In this document: positions 32,817 through 41,686 of the stretch, in pieces
How the letters are laid out: every line of letters begins with the position of its first letter
How positions within the stretch are numbered: the first letter of the stretch is position 1
Assembly (NCBI GenBank): GCA_902806095.1
Contig: CADCVF010000039.1
Span: 1 to 64,000 of the forward strand
DNA length: 64,000 nucleotides
Origin: an uncultured Rubrobacteraceae bacterium
Lineage (GTDB): Bacteria; Actinomycetota; Rubrobacteria; Rubrobacterales; Rubrobacteraceae
Direction of reading: 5' to 3'
Program-made: the position numbers and the translations under genes
Notes under the pieces: model-generated
What the model was told of the DNA's origin: nothing
Seen by the model: only the letters and a program-made list of their open reading frames with translations
The model's database searches: none

Positions 32817-34229
32817 TTGCAGGTCGCACCCTTCATCGCCTACCTCGTGGCTGCCGCACTGTTCATCTACGGCATCCGCCGCTTGAGGACGCCCGAGACG
32901 GCACGTTCGGGGAACACGCTCGCGGCGATCGGGATGGTCATAGCCCTCGTCGCAACCATCTTCGTCGCCGACATAGACAACGTATTGAGCGCTGGTGAGA
33001 TCTCGGTCGGGGTGGTTGTCGGGTCGGTGATCGGGGCGGTCGCGGCCCAGCGGGTACAGATGACGGCCATGCCCCAGATGGTCGCGGCTTTCAACGGCGT
33101 CGGGGGCGGCGCTGCGGCGCTGGTCGCCGTCTCTGAGTTCTACAGGGTAGAGGCGTTGGGACAGGGACAGGAGACGCTCGTCTCCGCCATCGCGGTGCTC
33201 CTCAGCGTCATTATCGGGACGGTGAGCTTCGCGGGGAGCATCATCGCGTTCACGAAGCTCCAGGAACTTGCCCTGACCGGCTCGGTGACGTTCCCGCTGC
33301 AGCAGGTGGTGAACGCCGCCATCTTCCTGGGTATTTTGCTTCTCTCCGCGAATATCCTCGCTGGTGGGCTTGTGCTCTCGCCGCTCGTCTCGTTGTACTT
33401 GATCCTGGGCGCTTCGTTGCTGCTTGGCGTGTTGTTCGTGATCCCCATCGGGGGGGCTGACATGCCCATCGTGATCTCATTGCTTAACGCGTTCACAGGG
33501 CTTGCGGCGGCGGCCTCTGGCTTCGTACTCTCCAACTACGCCTTGATTATCAGCGGTACATTGGTCGGCGCCTCGGGAACTATTCTCACACGTCTGATGT
33601 CGAGCGCGCTGGGGCGTCCTCTGGGCAAGATCATCTTCGCGGGAATCGCCGCCTCGGGAGGCGGTCAGAGCGAGCAGCAAGAAGATCGGGAAGTCAACGA
33701 TGCGAGCGCCGAGGAGGTCGGCGAATACCTCGCGGATGAGGCTGAGAAGGTGGTGATCGTACCCGGTTACGGTCTCGCCGTCGCACAGGCCCAGCAGGCT
33801 ATGCGAGACCTGGTGGAGACATTGGAGTCCGAGGGCAAGGAGGTCCTCTTCGGTATCCATCCGGTCGCCGGAAGGATGCCAGGACATATGAACGTACTTC
33901 TTACCGAGGTCGGCATCCCCTACGAGAAGCTCTACGACCTCGAAGACATAAACCCCGAGTTCGATGACGCCGACGCCGCGATCATCGTCGGCGCCAACGA
34001 CGTGGTAAACCCTTCCGCCAACGACCCTGAAGTAGAGAGCCCCATAAGCGGAATGCCCGTGCTCACCGTCGAGAACGCTGAGCATGTAATCTTCATCAAG
34101 CGCTCCCTGAGCCCAGGCTTCGCTGGCGTTGACAACCCCCTCTTCTACGACACCGACAAGACCATGATGCTCTTCTCAGATGCCAAACAGGGCTTGCAAG
34201 ACCTCAACGAAGCAGTGAAGAGTGGTTAG
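32817..34229 (+). CDS. pntB: NAD(P) transhydrogenase subunit beta
   Basis: About 470 residues from the TTG at 32817, which has GAGAGG nine bases upstream; a GTG at 32790 would overlap pntAB and has a weaker site. The first half has about nine helices, including the MTAMPQMVAAFNGVGGGAAA proton-path segment. The C-terminal dIII NADP(H) domain begins about residue 300, with VIVPGYGLAVAQAQQAMRDL, the GIHPVAGRMPGHMNVLLTEV block, NDVVNPSAND and GMPVLTVENAEHVIFIKRSL. It completes the proton-pumping transhydrogenase. Confidence 0.95.
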   Translation: MQVAPFIAYLVAAALFIYGIRRLRTPETARSGNTLAAIGMVIALVATIFVADIDNVLSAGEISVGVVVGSVIGAVAAQRVQMTAMPQMVAAFNGVGGGAAALVAVSEFYRVEALGQGQETLVSAIAVLLSVIIGTVSFAGSIIAFTKLQELALTGSVTFPLQQVVNAAIFLGILLLSANILAGGLVLSPLVSLYLILGASLLLGVLFVIPIGGADMPIVISLLNAFTGLAAAASGFVLSNYALIISGTLVGASGTILTRLMSSALGRPLGKIIFAGIAASGGGQSEQQEDREVNDASAEEVGEYLADEAEKVVIVPGYGLAVAQAQQAMRDLVETLESEGKEVLFGIHPVAGRMPGHMNVLLTEVGIPYEKLYDLEDINPEFDDADAAIIVGANDVVNPSANDPEVESPISGMPVLTVENAEHVIFIKRSLSPGFAGVDNPLFYDTDKTMMLFSDAKQGLQDLNEAVKSG

Positions 34230-34251
34230 CAGGAGCGGTTCGCGAAGCGCC

Positions 34252-35769
34252 CTACCTGACGATGGGTTGGGCCAGGATCCAGAGGCTGGTTATCGTGTAG
34301 AGGACCATCAACACGAGCATCGGCAGTTGGCCCCTGAAGGCGCGTACAGGGTCGCGCAGGACGCGCAAAGAGATCGAATGCGCAAGATAGACGGCGATCA
34401 CGTGCCCGGCCACGATGAGGGCGACCTGCGAGTACCAGACGAACCCGGCCCCGACGATACCGTACCGGGGCTCGAAATCAGCGGTGCCGAAGAGGTTCCA
34501 GCCCCATCCCAGAGGGTCGGAGACGAGGGAGATCATCATCTGCCCCTGGACGAGCAGGTACGTGTAGTAGTGGGCCACCTGGTAGGCGATCGCGATGGGT
34601 ACGAGCGAGAAAGCGTACGCGGCCGCGAACCGTCCGAAACCTACCCCCCCTCCACCACCAAGGATTCGGCTCAGTTCCACAAAGCCTAGATAGATGCCGA
34701 AGAACAACAAGGGCAACAGTATCACCCCGAGCGTCTGCGTCACCGGGGTCAGACGTATGATCTCGAGCCACAGTGGGGTCTCGAGCAGGCCGTCGAAAGT
34801 CACGCCAGCAAGCACCAGGATGACAAACGCGGCCCCGCCAGAAAGCACCTTCTCAGGCAATCCTAGGCCGACCGCTGGGGGGCGCAGGTTCAATTCGCGC
34901 TCATGCGGCGCGGCGCGGGCGAAGCACTCGTAACAGTTCACGCACCCTCCCCCCGCGTCGTCGCCACAGCCATCGCAACCCAGGCAAACGTCAGGGTCCT
35001 TCACCCTGACTTCTGTGGGAGCGAACCTGCCGAGAAGTCCGAAGAACACCGATAACGCATCTCCCCGGCGTAGCCAGGTCTCTTTGCCGAAGAAGGCCAT
35101 GCCGTAGAGTGTTATCAGGGAATAAGTGAGGGCGAAGAGGGCGATGTTGCGCGGCACATACGAACTCGAGAAGACGTTCTCGATCCAGACGAACACGAGG
35201 TAGAGTCCGACAGCAGGCCAGATGCCGAGGGCTTCTGGATAGGGCTCGTCGAGCTCGAGGCTGTCCCTGAGGCCAAATCGGCGGGTCAGTCCTTCGGCCC
35301 AGTCGAAGAGTACCCTCCAGGGGTTCACAAGCGGCCACACGTTCCCGACGAACGCGGTAAAGATGCTCAGGCCCACCCACCATGTAATCCACACGAAAGT
35401 GGGGGCGATGTTGAAGCCGCTCTGGAGGCCTACAAGGCCGGCGATCACCACTAAGAAGAAGAGCGAGACGGAGAGCAGGCGCACGCCTCCTGTGAGCAGG
35501 CGTGAAGTGAGGAGCGTCCTCAAGAGCCGGACGCGAAGCAGGTCGAAGCGTAGATACTGATATGGGGAGTCCCGCTCCTTACGGGAGAACAGTGCCAGCG
35601 GCAAGAAGGAGAGCACCACGGCGGCGGCGGCGCCGTAGAGGTAGAGCCAGAGCGGGATCGGGATGTCGTAGGTAGGCCCGAAGCCGTGGGCCAGCGCCGG
35701 ACGGGCACCTGTCAGGATTAGTGAGAACGAGAGCGCGGCTGCCGTGAGGCGGCGGGTCCGCACGTGCAC
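34252..35769 (-). CDS. Multi-pass membrane protein with a six-cysteine loop
   Basis: 505 residues. A signal-like N-terminus ending ARPALAHG is followed by about 11-12 membrane helices. Between helices a loop holds Cys 262, 265, 268, 276, 279 and 282 (CX2CX2CX7CX2CX2C, with NCYECFARAAP at its end), looking like an Fe-S or Zn site. Several His lie in helices (VAHYYTYLLVQG, VAGHVIAVYLAH). I do not recognise a named family. The downstream gene on the same strand order is preceded by a cupredoxin-like partner whose stop abuts this start, so a copper- or haem-linked redox membrane complex is a reasonable guess. Confidence 0.75.
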   Translation of the reverse strand: MHVRTRRLTAAALSFSLILTGARPALAHGFGPTYDIPIPLWLYLYGAAAAVVLSFLPLALFSRKERDSPYQYLRFDLLRVRLLRTLLTSRLLTGGVRLLSVSLFFLVVIAGLVGLQSGFNIAPTFVWITWWVGLSIFTAFVGNVWPLVNPWRVLFDWAEGLTRRFGLRDSLELDEPYPEALGIWPAVGLYLVFVWIENVFSSSYVPRNIALFALTYSLITLYGMAFFGKETWLRRGDALSVFFGLLGRFAPTEVRVKDPDVCLGCDGCGDDAGGGCVNCYECFARAAPHERELNLRPPAVGLGLPEKVLSGGAAFVILVLAGVTFDGLLETPLWLEIIRLTPVTQTLGVILLPLLFFGIYLGFVELSRILGGGGGVGFGRFAAAYAFSLVPIAIAYQVAHYYTYLLVQGQMMISLVSDPLGWGWNLFGTADFEPRYGIVGAGFVWYSQVALIVAGHVIAVYLAHSISLRVLRDPVRAFRGQLPMLVLMVLYTITSLWILAQPIVR

Positions 35770-36128
35770 TATCCCGGGCGCACCTGGAGCACGCCGAGTT
35801 CGCTCTCAGACTCGTGGTCTTCGATCTCGAATCGTCCCGTGAGATCCGCCTCGAAGCGGAGCCTGGCCTTCTGTCCCGGCCCGACCTCTTGCTCTACGTC
35901 GTAGCGATGCAGGTGCAATTCCATCGGCTCGTCGGAGCTAACCCGAAGCGTCACCCGGTCACCTTCGCTGACGGAGATCTCCGCCGGGCTCATCTCGCCA
36001 TTCTCGATGGAGACGTCGAACGTCCGGTCCTGCGGCGCGCTGGCCTGAGGCTCGGGACGAAGTAGAAGGAACAGCCCGACCAGGATGAGTACGATAGCTG
36101 CGATCAGGATCAGACCTCTAGCCAGAAT
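35769..36128 (-). CDS. Membrane-anchored cupredoxin-like protein, non-canonical start
   Basis: An ATG at 35993 gives only 74 residues, but the same frame is open further upstream and encodes a membrane anchor (RGLILIAAIVLILVGLFLLL) and then PQDRTFDVSIENGEMSPAEI, the expected first strands of a cupredoxin. A GGAGGT site ends at 36129, followed directly by ATT CTG GCT; no ATG, GTG or TTG is available before the upstream TGA. Start is therefore uncertain (CTG or ATT). The domain has VTLRVSSDEPMELHLHRYDV and a G-rich end; a clear Cys ligand is missing. It is encoded just before the Cys-cluster membrane protein. Confidence 0.7.
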   Translation of the reverse strand: MLARGLILIAAIVLILVGLFLLLRPEPQASAPQDRTFDVSIENGEMSPAEISVSEGDRVTLRVSSDEPMELHLHRYDVEQEVGPGQKARLRFEADLTGRFEIEDHESESELGVLQVRPG

Positions 36129-36202
36129 ACCTCCATTCTCTGTCGCGCCGGGTTCTCGTCTTCGTCACGATCCCGGCTCGACTGTAGCGGGTATGTCCGG
36201 CG

Positions 36203-37117
36203 TCAACGTTTCTCACGCCGCCGGGTCACGTACCTCATGAGGCCGTCGGTCAGCATAGGATAGTCACCGGCCAGGCCGTAGTGCTCCGACTCCGTGATAT
36301 CGGCGCCCTCAGCGAGCATCTCGGCGTCCCCTTTGGCCTTCAACTGGTCGGAGATCTCCCCCCGCCCGGCCCCGTCGTCCATGTGCCCCTCGACGAACAG
36401 CAGCCAGTCCTGGAGGCGCTGCTCGAGCTCGCCGAGGTGCCGCCCTACGTCCTCGTAGCACCCGTAGTGCGTGGGCCAGAGGCTGGCAGGGGCTATCTGC
36501 CTTATGTAGTTGATGCTCCGTACCCACTCCTCGAGGTCGATCTCGGGCGGCGGCGTCGGCGGGCGGATGTAGGACTGGCCAGGCAGCCTGATGCCGGCTA
36601 CGTCACCGGTAAAGAGCGCACCCGAGCCCGGCTCCAGGTAGGCGAGGTGATGGTGGGCGTGACCCGGCGTGTCGTGGGCTACGAGGAGGCCTCCTGCGGT
36701 CTCCGTCTCATCGCTATCCTTCAGGACTTTGATCCTGTCCTCGGGCACGGGGCGCGCCTCGCCCCAGAGCTCCTCCATCCTCTCGCCGTAGATGCGGGTG
36801 GCGCTCTTTACGAGCTTCGAAGGGTCGGCGAGGTGCGGGTAGCCGACCTCGTGCACGTAGAAGGTCGCGTTGGGCAGAACCTCCGCGAGATGTCCCGAGG
36901 CGCCGGCGTGGTCGAGGTGTACGTGGGTGAGGTAGACCTGCCGCACGTCTTCGTGGGAGACGCCGTGACCCTCCAGGCCAGCGGTGAGCCTCTCGAGGCA
37001 GTTCGTCGGGCCGGTCTCGACGAGGGCGGCGGAGGCTCCGTCCTCGCCGAGCAGGAGGAACGCGGCTATGACCTGCCCGGTATCCATGAAATCAAGGTCC
37101 ATAATCTCTATCTTCAT
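36203..37117 (-). CDS. Metallo-beta-lactamase fold hydrolase (glyoxalase II-like)
   Basis: 304 residues from the ATG at 37117, preceded by GGAGG; a longer start at 37165 is unsupported. Metal motif THVHLDHAGASGHL, then DTPGHAHHHLAYLE, LFTGDVAGIRLPG and a late WPTHYGC. The fold binds two metal ions and hydrolyses thioesters, lactones or similar. The C-terminal helical region (about 225-304) is typical of flavin-free MBL proteins related to GloB. No substrate can be named. Confidence 0.88.
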   Translation of the reverse strand: MKIEIMDLDFMDTGQVIAAFLLLGEDGASAALVETGPTNCLERLTAGLEGHGVSHEDVRQVYLTHVHLDHAGASGHLAEVLPNATFYVHEVGYPHLADPSKLVKSATRIYGERMEELWGEARPVPEDRIKVLKDSDETETAGGLLVAHDTPGHAHHHLAYLEPGSGALFTGDVAGIRLPGQSYIRPPTPPPEIDLEEWVRSINYIRQIAPASLWPTHYGCYEDVGRHLGELEQRLQDWLLFVEGHMDDGAGRGEISDQLKAKGDAEMLAEGADITESEHYGLAGDYPMLTDGLMRYVTRRREKR

Positions 37118-37209
37118 CTGCTGCCCTCCGGGCTGTGGCTCCCAGCGGGGATTATACAGACCCACTTTGTTAGACTTCCGGCGCGCGCCGGAAAAGGAAA
37201 GGACCTGTT

Positions 37210-38418
37210 TTGGATCTCAACCTCATGCGGGAGCTGTCCGTCAAGACGGACACGAAGATCGTCCTGCTCATTCTGGACGGCCTGGGAGGGCTGCCTATGG
37301 ACCCATCCGGCCAGACGGAGCTGGAGGCCGCAGACAGCCCGAACCTTGACGCCCTCGCCGCGCTCTCTGACCTTGGGCTCTCGCGTCCCGTCGCAGCGGG
37401 GGTGAGTCCCGGGAGCGGACCAGGCCACCTCGGCCTCTTCGGATACGATCCCTTGCGCTTCCAGGTCGGACGCGGCGTCCTAAGTGCCCTCGGCGTCGGC
37501 TTCGACCTCGGCGAGAACGACCTGGCCGCCCGCGTAAACTTCGCGACCAAAGACGAATCGGGCAAGATCTCGGACCGGAGGGCTGGCCGAATCCCCTCCG
37601 AGAAAGGCGAGGAGCTCGTCGGGCTCCTGAACGAGAACCTGAACCTCGACGGCGTCGAGGTCTTCGTGATGCACGAGAAAGAGTACAGGGCCGTCGCCGT
37701 CTTCAGGGGTGAGGGACTGTCCGACGCCCTGGCTGACTCCGACCCCCAGCGCACTGGCCTCGAACCGCTCTCCGTCGAGCCGGCTGACGGGTCACAGGAG
37801 GCCAAAAAGAGCGCCAGGATCGCAGACTCCTTCGTCGAACAGGCGAACGAGATCCTGGCTGACCAGCACCCCGCGAACACGGTACTCGTGCGTGGCTTCG
37901 GGATGCACCCGGCCCTACCTTCGTTCGACGAGACCTACGATCTCGACGCCGCCGCCATCGCGAGCTACCCGATGTACAAGGGCCTCGCCCGCCTCGCCGG
38001 GATGCAGCTACTGAAGGAAGGCGAGGGCATCTCCGGAGAGTTCGAGACCCTCGAGGCGAGCTGGGAAGATCACGACTTCTTCTTCATCCACGTCAAACCA
38101 ACAGACGCCGCAGGGGAGGACGGAGACTTCGAAAGGAAGGCCTCCGTGATCGAGGAGGTAGACGCCCTGATACCGATGCTGCTCGACCTAGGCCCAGATG
38201 CTCTCGCCATTACAGGCGACCACGCAACGCCGGCGAAGATGAAGAGCCACTCCTGGCATGGGGTACCGTTCTTGCTCGCCTCACCGTACACCCTTCCGAC
38301 AGCAGACAGCTTCGGGGAGCGCTCTTGTGCAGGCGGCTCGCTCGGCGTATTTCAGGCTGAGGAGATCATGGGCTACCTCATGGGTCACGCCCTCAAGCTC
38401 AATCGCTTTGGCGCTTGA
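37210..38418 (+). CDS. apgM: 2,3-bisphosphoglycerate-independent phosphoglycerate mutase, archaeal type
   Basis: 402 residues from a TTG with GGAAAGGA upstream. The alkaline-phosphatase-like core is visible: IVLLILDGLGGLPMDPSG (metal Asp), AGVSPGSGPGHLGLFGYDPL with the phospho-Ser, FFFIHVKPTDAAGEDGD and ALAITGDHATPAKMKSHSWH with metal His/Asp. The VLVRGFGMHPALPSF block is typical of ApgM. It interconverts 3- and 2-phosphoglycerate in glycolysis. It overlaps the uracil-DNA glycosylase gene by four bases. Confidence 0.94.
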   Translation: MDLNLMRELSVKTDTKIVLLILDGLGGLPMDPSGQTELEAADSPNLDALAALSDLGLSRPVAAGVSPGSGPGHLGLFGYDPLRFQVGRGVLSALGVGFDLGENDLAARVNFATKDESGKISDRRAGRIPSEKGEELVGLLNENLNLDGVEVFVMHEKEYRAVAVFRGEGLSDALADSDPQRTGLEPLSVEPADGSQEAKKSARIADSFVEQANEILADQHPANTVLVRGFGMHPALPSFDETYDLDAAAIASYPMYKGLARLAGMQLLKEGEGISGEFETLEASWEDHDFFFIHVKPTDAAGEDGDFERKASVIEEVDALIPMLLDLGPDALAITGDHATPAKMKSHSWHGVPFLLASPYTLPTADSFGERSCAGGSLGVFQAEEIMGYLMGHALKLNRFGA

Positions 38419-39110
38419 GCGCGAGCAAGGAACTCGCAACGCTCGAGCGGGAGATCGTCTCCTGCCGTCGCTGCCCGCGGCTCGTCGCCTGGCGCGAGGA
38501 AGTCGCTAGAGAGAAGAGGGCTTCCTTCAAGGACGAGGTGTACTGGGGGCGTCCCGTTCCTGGCTTCGGCGACCCTGAGGCGGGAGTCGTGGTCTTCGGC
38601 CTCGCCCCCGCCGCCCACGGGGCGAACAGGACGGGGCGCTTCTTCACCGGCGACCGCTCCGGGGACTTTCTGTTCGCGTCGCTGCACCGCACGGGTTTCG
38701 CCAACAAATCGGTCTCACGGAGCAAGGACGATGGGCTACGACTCTCGGGACTCTGGATCTCGGCCGCCGTTCGATGCGCCCCGCCTCAGAACAAACCAAC
38801 CCCAGACGAACGCGACGCCTGCCTTCCTTACGCCACCCGCGAACTCCAGGTGCTCGACGCGAAGGTCGTCGTCTGCCTCGGCGCCTTCGCCTGGGACGCC
38901 GCCCTGCGGATGCTGGGAAAGAGGCCGAAGCCGAAGTTCGCCCATGGCGCCGAGTGCGCAGCCGGCTCGTTCGTTCTCATCGGTTGCTACCACCCATCGC
39001 AGCAGAATACCTTCACCGGCGTCCTCACCCCCGAGATGCTCGACACCGTCCTGTCGAGGGCGCGGGCGTTATCCAAGGGAATGAGAGAAGACGACGGTTC
39101 CGTCGGTTAG
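38415..39110 (+). CDS. Uracil-DNA glycosylase, family 5 (UDGb)
   Basis: 231 residues from a TTG overlapping the apgM stop (TTGA). Motif 1 is GLAPAAHGANRTGRFFTGDR and motif 2 is GCYHPSQQNTFTG, matching UDGb, which lacks the polar catalytic residue of other UDGs. Four Cys suited to the [4Fe-4S] cluster occur: CRRCPRL near the N-terminus, ISAAVRCAPPQN, and DERDACLPY. It removes uracil, hypoxanthine and xanthine from DNA, useful in a heat- or radiation-exposed GC-rich genome. Confidence 0.93.
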   Translation: MSASKELATLEREIVSCRRCPRLVAWREEVAREKRASFKDEVYWGRPVPGFGDPEAGVVVFGLAPAAHGANRTGRFFTGDRSGDFLFASLHRTGFANKSVSRSKDDGLRLSGLWISAAVRCAPPQNKPTPDERDACLPYATRELQVLDAKVVVCLGAFAWDAALRMLGKRPKPKFAHGAECAAGSFVLIGCYHPSQQNTFTGVLTPEMLDTVLSRARALSKGMREDDGSVG

Positions 39111-39115
39111 AATGG

Positions 39116-39628
39116 ATGCTCGTGGGTTCCTTTGATACCGAAAGAGTTCGTGCGATCGTGCCGGCGGCGATGCTGTTCCTCATCGTGCTGCTCTTCGTCG
39201 GGGCCTGCTCCAACGAAAAGAACCCCAACAGAGAAAACAACCCTCCCGATGCGAAGACAGAGATTGCGGAGGAGACGACCTCCCTCCCCACCACCGGACT
39301 GGAGACGACAGGGGAATCGTCGCCTCCTGAGGTTACCCTCGGCGACGACCCTGGCGGTAAGCCTGAGGTCTCGATCCGGCTGGAAGGGGATCCCAAGACC
39401 ACGTTCACCGGCCTCTGCTCGGTGGGAGAAGAGCGCAACGTGCTGAGCGGCCGGGTCCCCAAGCGCTTCGCGTTCCACCTGAGGGGACGGCAGCTCTCGT
39501 GCCGCATCGAGAAACAGGACGGGGGCACCGGCGATCTCAAGGTCGTCCTGGTCGCGGGCGAAACTACCAGATCCGTCCAGCAGACGAATGCGCCCGGTGG
39601 CATCATAAACGTCTCGTATAAAGAGTAG
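39116..39628 (+). CDS. Predicted lipoprotein
   Basis: 170 residues from the ATG at 39116. A hydrophobic signal (VPAAMLFLIVLLFVGAC) ends in a lipobox VGAC; the Cys is followed by SNEKNPN. A Pro/Thr/Glu-rich linker leads to a strand-rich domain at about 75-168 with RVPKRFAFHLRGRQLSCRIE and LKVVLVAGETTRSVQQTNAP. No family is recognised. It starts just after the glycosylase gene and ends at an 18-bp hairpin. It is probably attached to the outer face of the membrane. Confidence 0.75.
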   Translation: MLVGSFDTERVRAIVPAAMLFLIVLLFVGACSNEKNPNRENNPPDAKTEIAEETTSLPTTGLETTGESSPPEVTLGDDPGGKPEVSIRLEGDPKTTFTGLCSVGEERNVLSGRVPKRFAFHLRGRQLSCRIEKQDGGTGDLKVVLVAGETTRSVQQTNAPGGIINVSYKE

Positions 39629-39632
39629 GCAT

Positions 39633-39785
39633 CAGGTTTCAGGCTACAGGCGCGGTCACAGGCGGCACTTGCCTGTGACCGCGCCTGTGTACCGTTGTGC
39701 AACGCGCGTACCGGCCACCCCGAAACGAGTCGCCGGCGAAGAGCCTTATCTGATGCCTGAGACCTGTAGCCTGGAGCCCGTCGAC
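39633..39785. repeat. Second intergenic repeat family (CAGGTTTCAGG/CCTGTAGCCTG words)
   Basis: The left side reads GGCATCAGGTTTCAGGCTAC, the right side CTGATGCCTGAGACCTGTAG. The words are inverse but shuffled. Between them lie the 18-bp terminator stem and a GCAACGCGCGTACC segment. A second member is at 41482-41646. Confidence 0.6.
39646..39688 (+). terminator. 18-bp perfect hairpin after the lipoprotein gene
   Basis: ACAGGCGCGGTCACAGGC (39646-39663) and GCCTGTGACCGCGCCTGT (39671-39688) pair perfectly around GGCACTT. It is embedded in the repeat and lies 17 bases after the stop. It is likely the transcription end. Confidence 0.7.
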
Positions 39786-39799
39786 CGGAGGGAGACGTT

Positions 39800-40363
39800 T
39801 TGAACCGCGAAGAATCCTGGGAGCTTATGTGCGCCTGGACCGAGAGCGACTCCTTGCGCAAGCACATGCTCGCCGTCGAGGCCGCAATGCGGGCCTATGC
39901 CCGCCGCTTTGGCGAGGACGAGGAGAAGTGGGGCATAACCGGCCTCCTGCACGACATGGACTACGAGAGACACCCGACGCCGGACGAGCATCCTATGGTC
40001 GGTGTCAGGGAGCTGGAGAGCAGGGGTTATCCCGACGATGTCCTCCACGCCATAAAGGGGCACGCCGACTACCTCGACGTGTCCCGCGACACACTCATGT
40101 CCAGGACGCTCTACGCTGTTGACGAGCTCTCCGGCTTTATCGTAGCCTGCGCCCTCATGCGTCCCGAGGGCCTGGAGAACATGAAGGCCAGAAGCGTACG
40201 CAAGAAGATGAAGCAGAAGTCCTTCGCGGCGGCCGTAAACAGGGACGACATCGTAAGGGGTGCCGAGGAGCTCGACGTCGAACTCAACGAACACATAGAG
40301 TTCGTGGCCGAAGCTCTCAGGGAGCGGTCGGGCGAACTCGGTCTCACGCCGCGGGAGGCCTGA
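39800..40363 (+). CDS. HD-domain phosphohydrolase
   Basis: 187 residues from a TTG with GGAGGGAGACG upstream. HD pattern: His in RKHMLAVEAAM, HD in GLLHDMDYERHP, His in HAIKGHADY and Asp in LYAVDELSGFI, as in HDIG metal-dependent phosphohydrolases. The C-terminal half (KARSVRKKMKQKSFAAAVNR) is shared by a widely conserved hypothetical group. Substrate is unknown; nucleotides are usual for HD proteins. Confidence 0.85.
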   Translation: MNREESWELMCAWTESDSLRKHMLAVEAAMRAYARRFGEDEEKWGITGLLHDMDYERHPTPDEHPMVGVRELESRGYPDDVLHAIKGHADYLDVSRDTLMSRTLYAVDELSGFIVACALMRPEGLENMKARSVRKKMKQKSFAAAVNRDDIVRGAEELDVELNEHIEFVAEALRERSGELGLTPREA

Positions 40364-40423
40364 AGAGTCCGTCAGGCAAGCCTTTGCTAGGATAGGCGGG
40401 CTGGAGAAGAGAGGAGCGGCGCT

Positions 40424-41479
40424 TTGGTCAGGGTGATGGTCGTCTTCGGGGGCCGCAGCGGGGAGCACGAGGTATCCCTGGCCTCCGCGCGCGCCATAAC
40501 GCGGGCGCTCGAGAACAGCGGCCATTACGAGGTCGTGCCCGTCGGCATAACCAGGGAGGGGCGTTGGATCTCCTCCGCAGAACCCATGCGCGAGCTGGAG
40601 TCGAAAAGTGGCTACCTGCCCGACGGGTCAGACCTGGAGGTCTCGGGACCACCGGCCACAACAGCGGAGAAACTACCCGCTGGCCTCGCTTCCGTGGACG
40701 TAGTCTTCCCCGTACTGCACGGTCCATACGGTGAGGACGGCACCATACAGGGAATGCTCGAACTCGCTGGCGTTCCTTACGTCGGTAGCGGGGTGCTGGG
40801 AAGCGCCGCCGGCATGGACAAGCCGACCATGAAGAAGATCTTCGCCCACCACAACCTCCCTCAAGTCAGGTGGATCGCCATGACCAGCAAGCAGTGGGAG
40901 AAGAACAGGGAGGACTGGATAGAGAAGATCGAGAGCTCCCTCGGATTCCCTTGCTTCGTAAAGCCTGCGAACCTCGGCTCGAGCGTCGGCATTGGCAAGG
41001 CCGAAAGCGCAGCAGAGTTGGGTGATGCCATCGACACGGCTTCGCATTTCGACCGGCGCATCATCGTCGAGGAGAGCGTGGATGCCCGCGAGATCGAGGT
41101 CTCCGTCCTGGGCAACGAGGATCCCGAGGTCTCAGTTTCTGGCGAGATCGTAATCAAGAAAGACGGCTTCTACGATTACGAGGCGAAGTACGTCGAGGGC
41201 GGGATGGAGCTCATCGTCCCTGCCCCGATCGAGGACGAGACCACGCAGGAGATACGGCGGATCGCCAGCACGGCCTACGAGGCCATAGACGCAGCAGGCA
41301 TGGCGCGCGTCGACTTCTTCCTCGAACGCGGCACGGACCGGCTGCTACTCAACGAGATCAACACCATCCCCGGCTTCACCCCGACGAGCGTCTACGCGGA
41401 ACTCTGGGCCGCGAGCGGCCTACCATACGAAGCCCTGCTCGACCGCCTCGTGCAACTGGCCCTCGAACGCCACGGCTGA
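40424..41479 (+). CDS. ddl: D-alanine--D-alanine ligase
   Basis: 351 residues from a TTG with GAGAGGAG upstream. ATP-grasp motifs: VVFGGRSGEHEVSLASA, VFPVLHGPYGEDGTIQG, FVKPANLGSSVGIGKA, EESVDAREIEVSVLGNE and LLNEINTIPGFTPTSVY. It joins two D-alanines for peptidoglycan precursor synthesis in the cytoplasm. The gene is not beside murF or other cell-wall genes. The region after its stop carries a family-2 repeat. Confidence 0.96.
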   Translation: MVRVMVVFGGRSGEHEVSLASARAITRALENSGHYEVVPVGITREGRWISSAEPMRELESKSGYLPDGSDLEVSGPPATTAEKLPAGLASVDVVFPVLHGPYGEDGTIQGMLELAGVPYVGSGVLGSAAGMDKPTMKKIFAHHNLPQVRWIAMTSKQWEKNREDWIEKIESSLGFPCFVKPANLGSSVGIGKAESAAELGDAIDTASHFDRRIIVEESVDAREIEVSVLGNEDPEVSVSGEIVIKKDGFYDYEAKYVEGGMELIVPAPIEDETTQEIRRIASTAYEAIDAAGMARVDFFLERGTDRLLLNEINTIPGFTPTSVYAELWAASGLPYEALLDRLVQLALERHG

Positions 41480-41481
41480 AG

Positions 41482-41646
41482 TAGGTTACAGGCAGGTCTC
41501 AGGCTTCAGCGAGGTTGGCAGCGTAACTCTTGGGCCGAGAACGTACCATACTGCGCACCCCTGACCTCCTGCGATCCTACGCTTCACACCGCTAATGCGG
41601 TAGCGTAGACCCGAAATCCTGATACCTGTAACCTGACGCCTCACTA
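41482..41646. repeat. Second intergenic repeat family, member 2
   Basis: The left side reads GTAGGTTACAGGCAGGTCTC and AGGCTTCAG; the right side reads CCTGATACCTGTAACCTGAC and GCCTCA. The two ends are inverse. A CCGCTAATGCGG stem lies inside. No ORF is supported here. Confidence 0.6.
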
Positions 41647-41686
41647 TCGCCTTGCAGCCTGAGGCAGAGAATACTTTAATGGCTGA

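Noticed and set aside
36281-37405. 374-codon plus-strand ORF opposite the MBL hydrolase
   Set aside because: The minus strand has THVHLDHAG and other motifs; this ORF has none and runs into apgM in the wrong frame.
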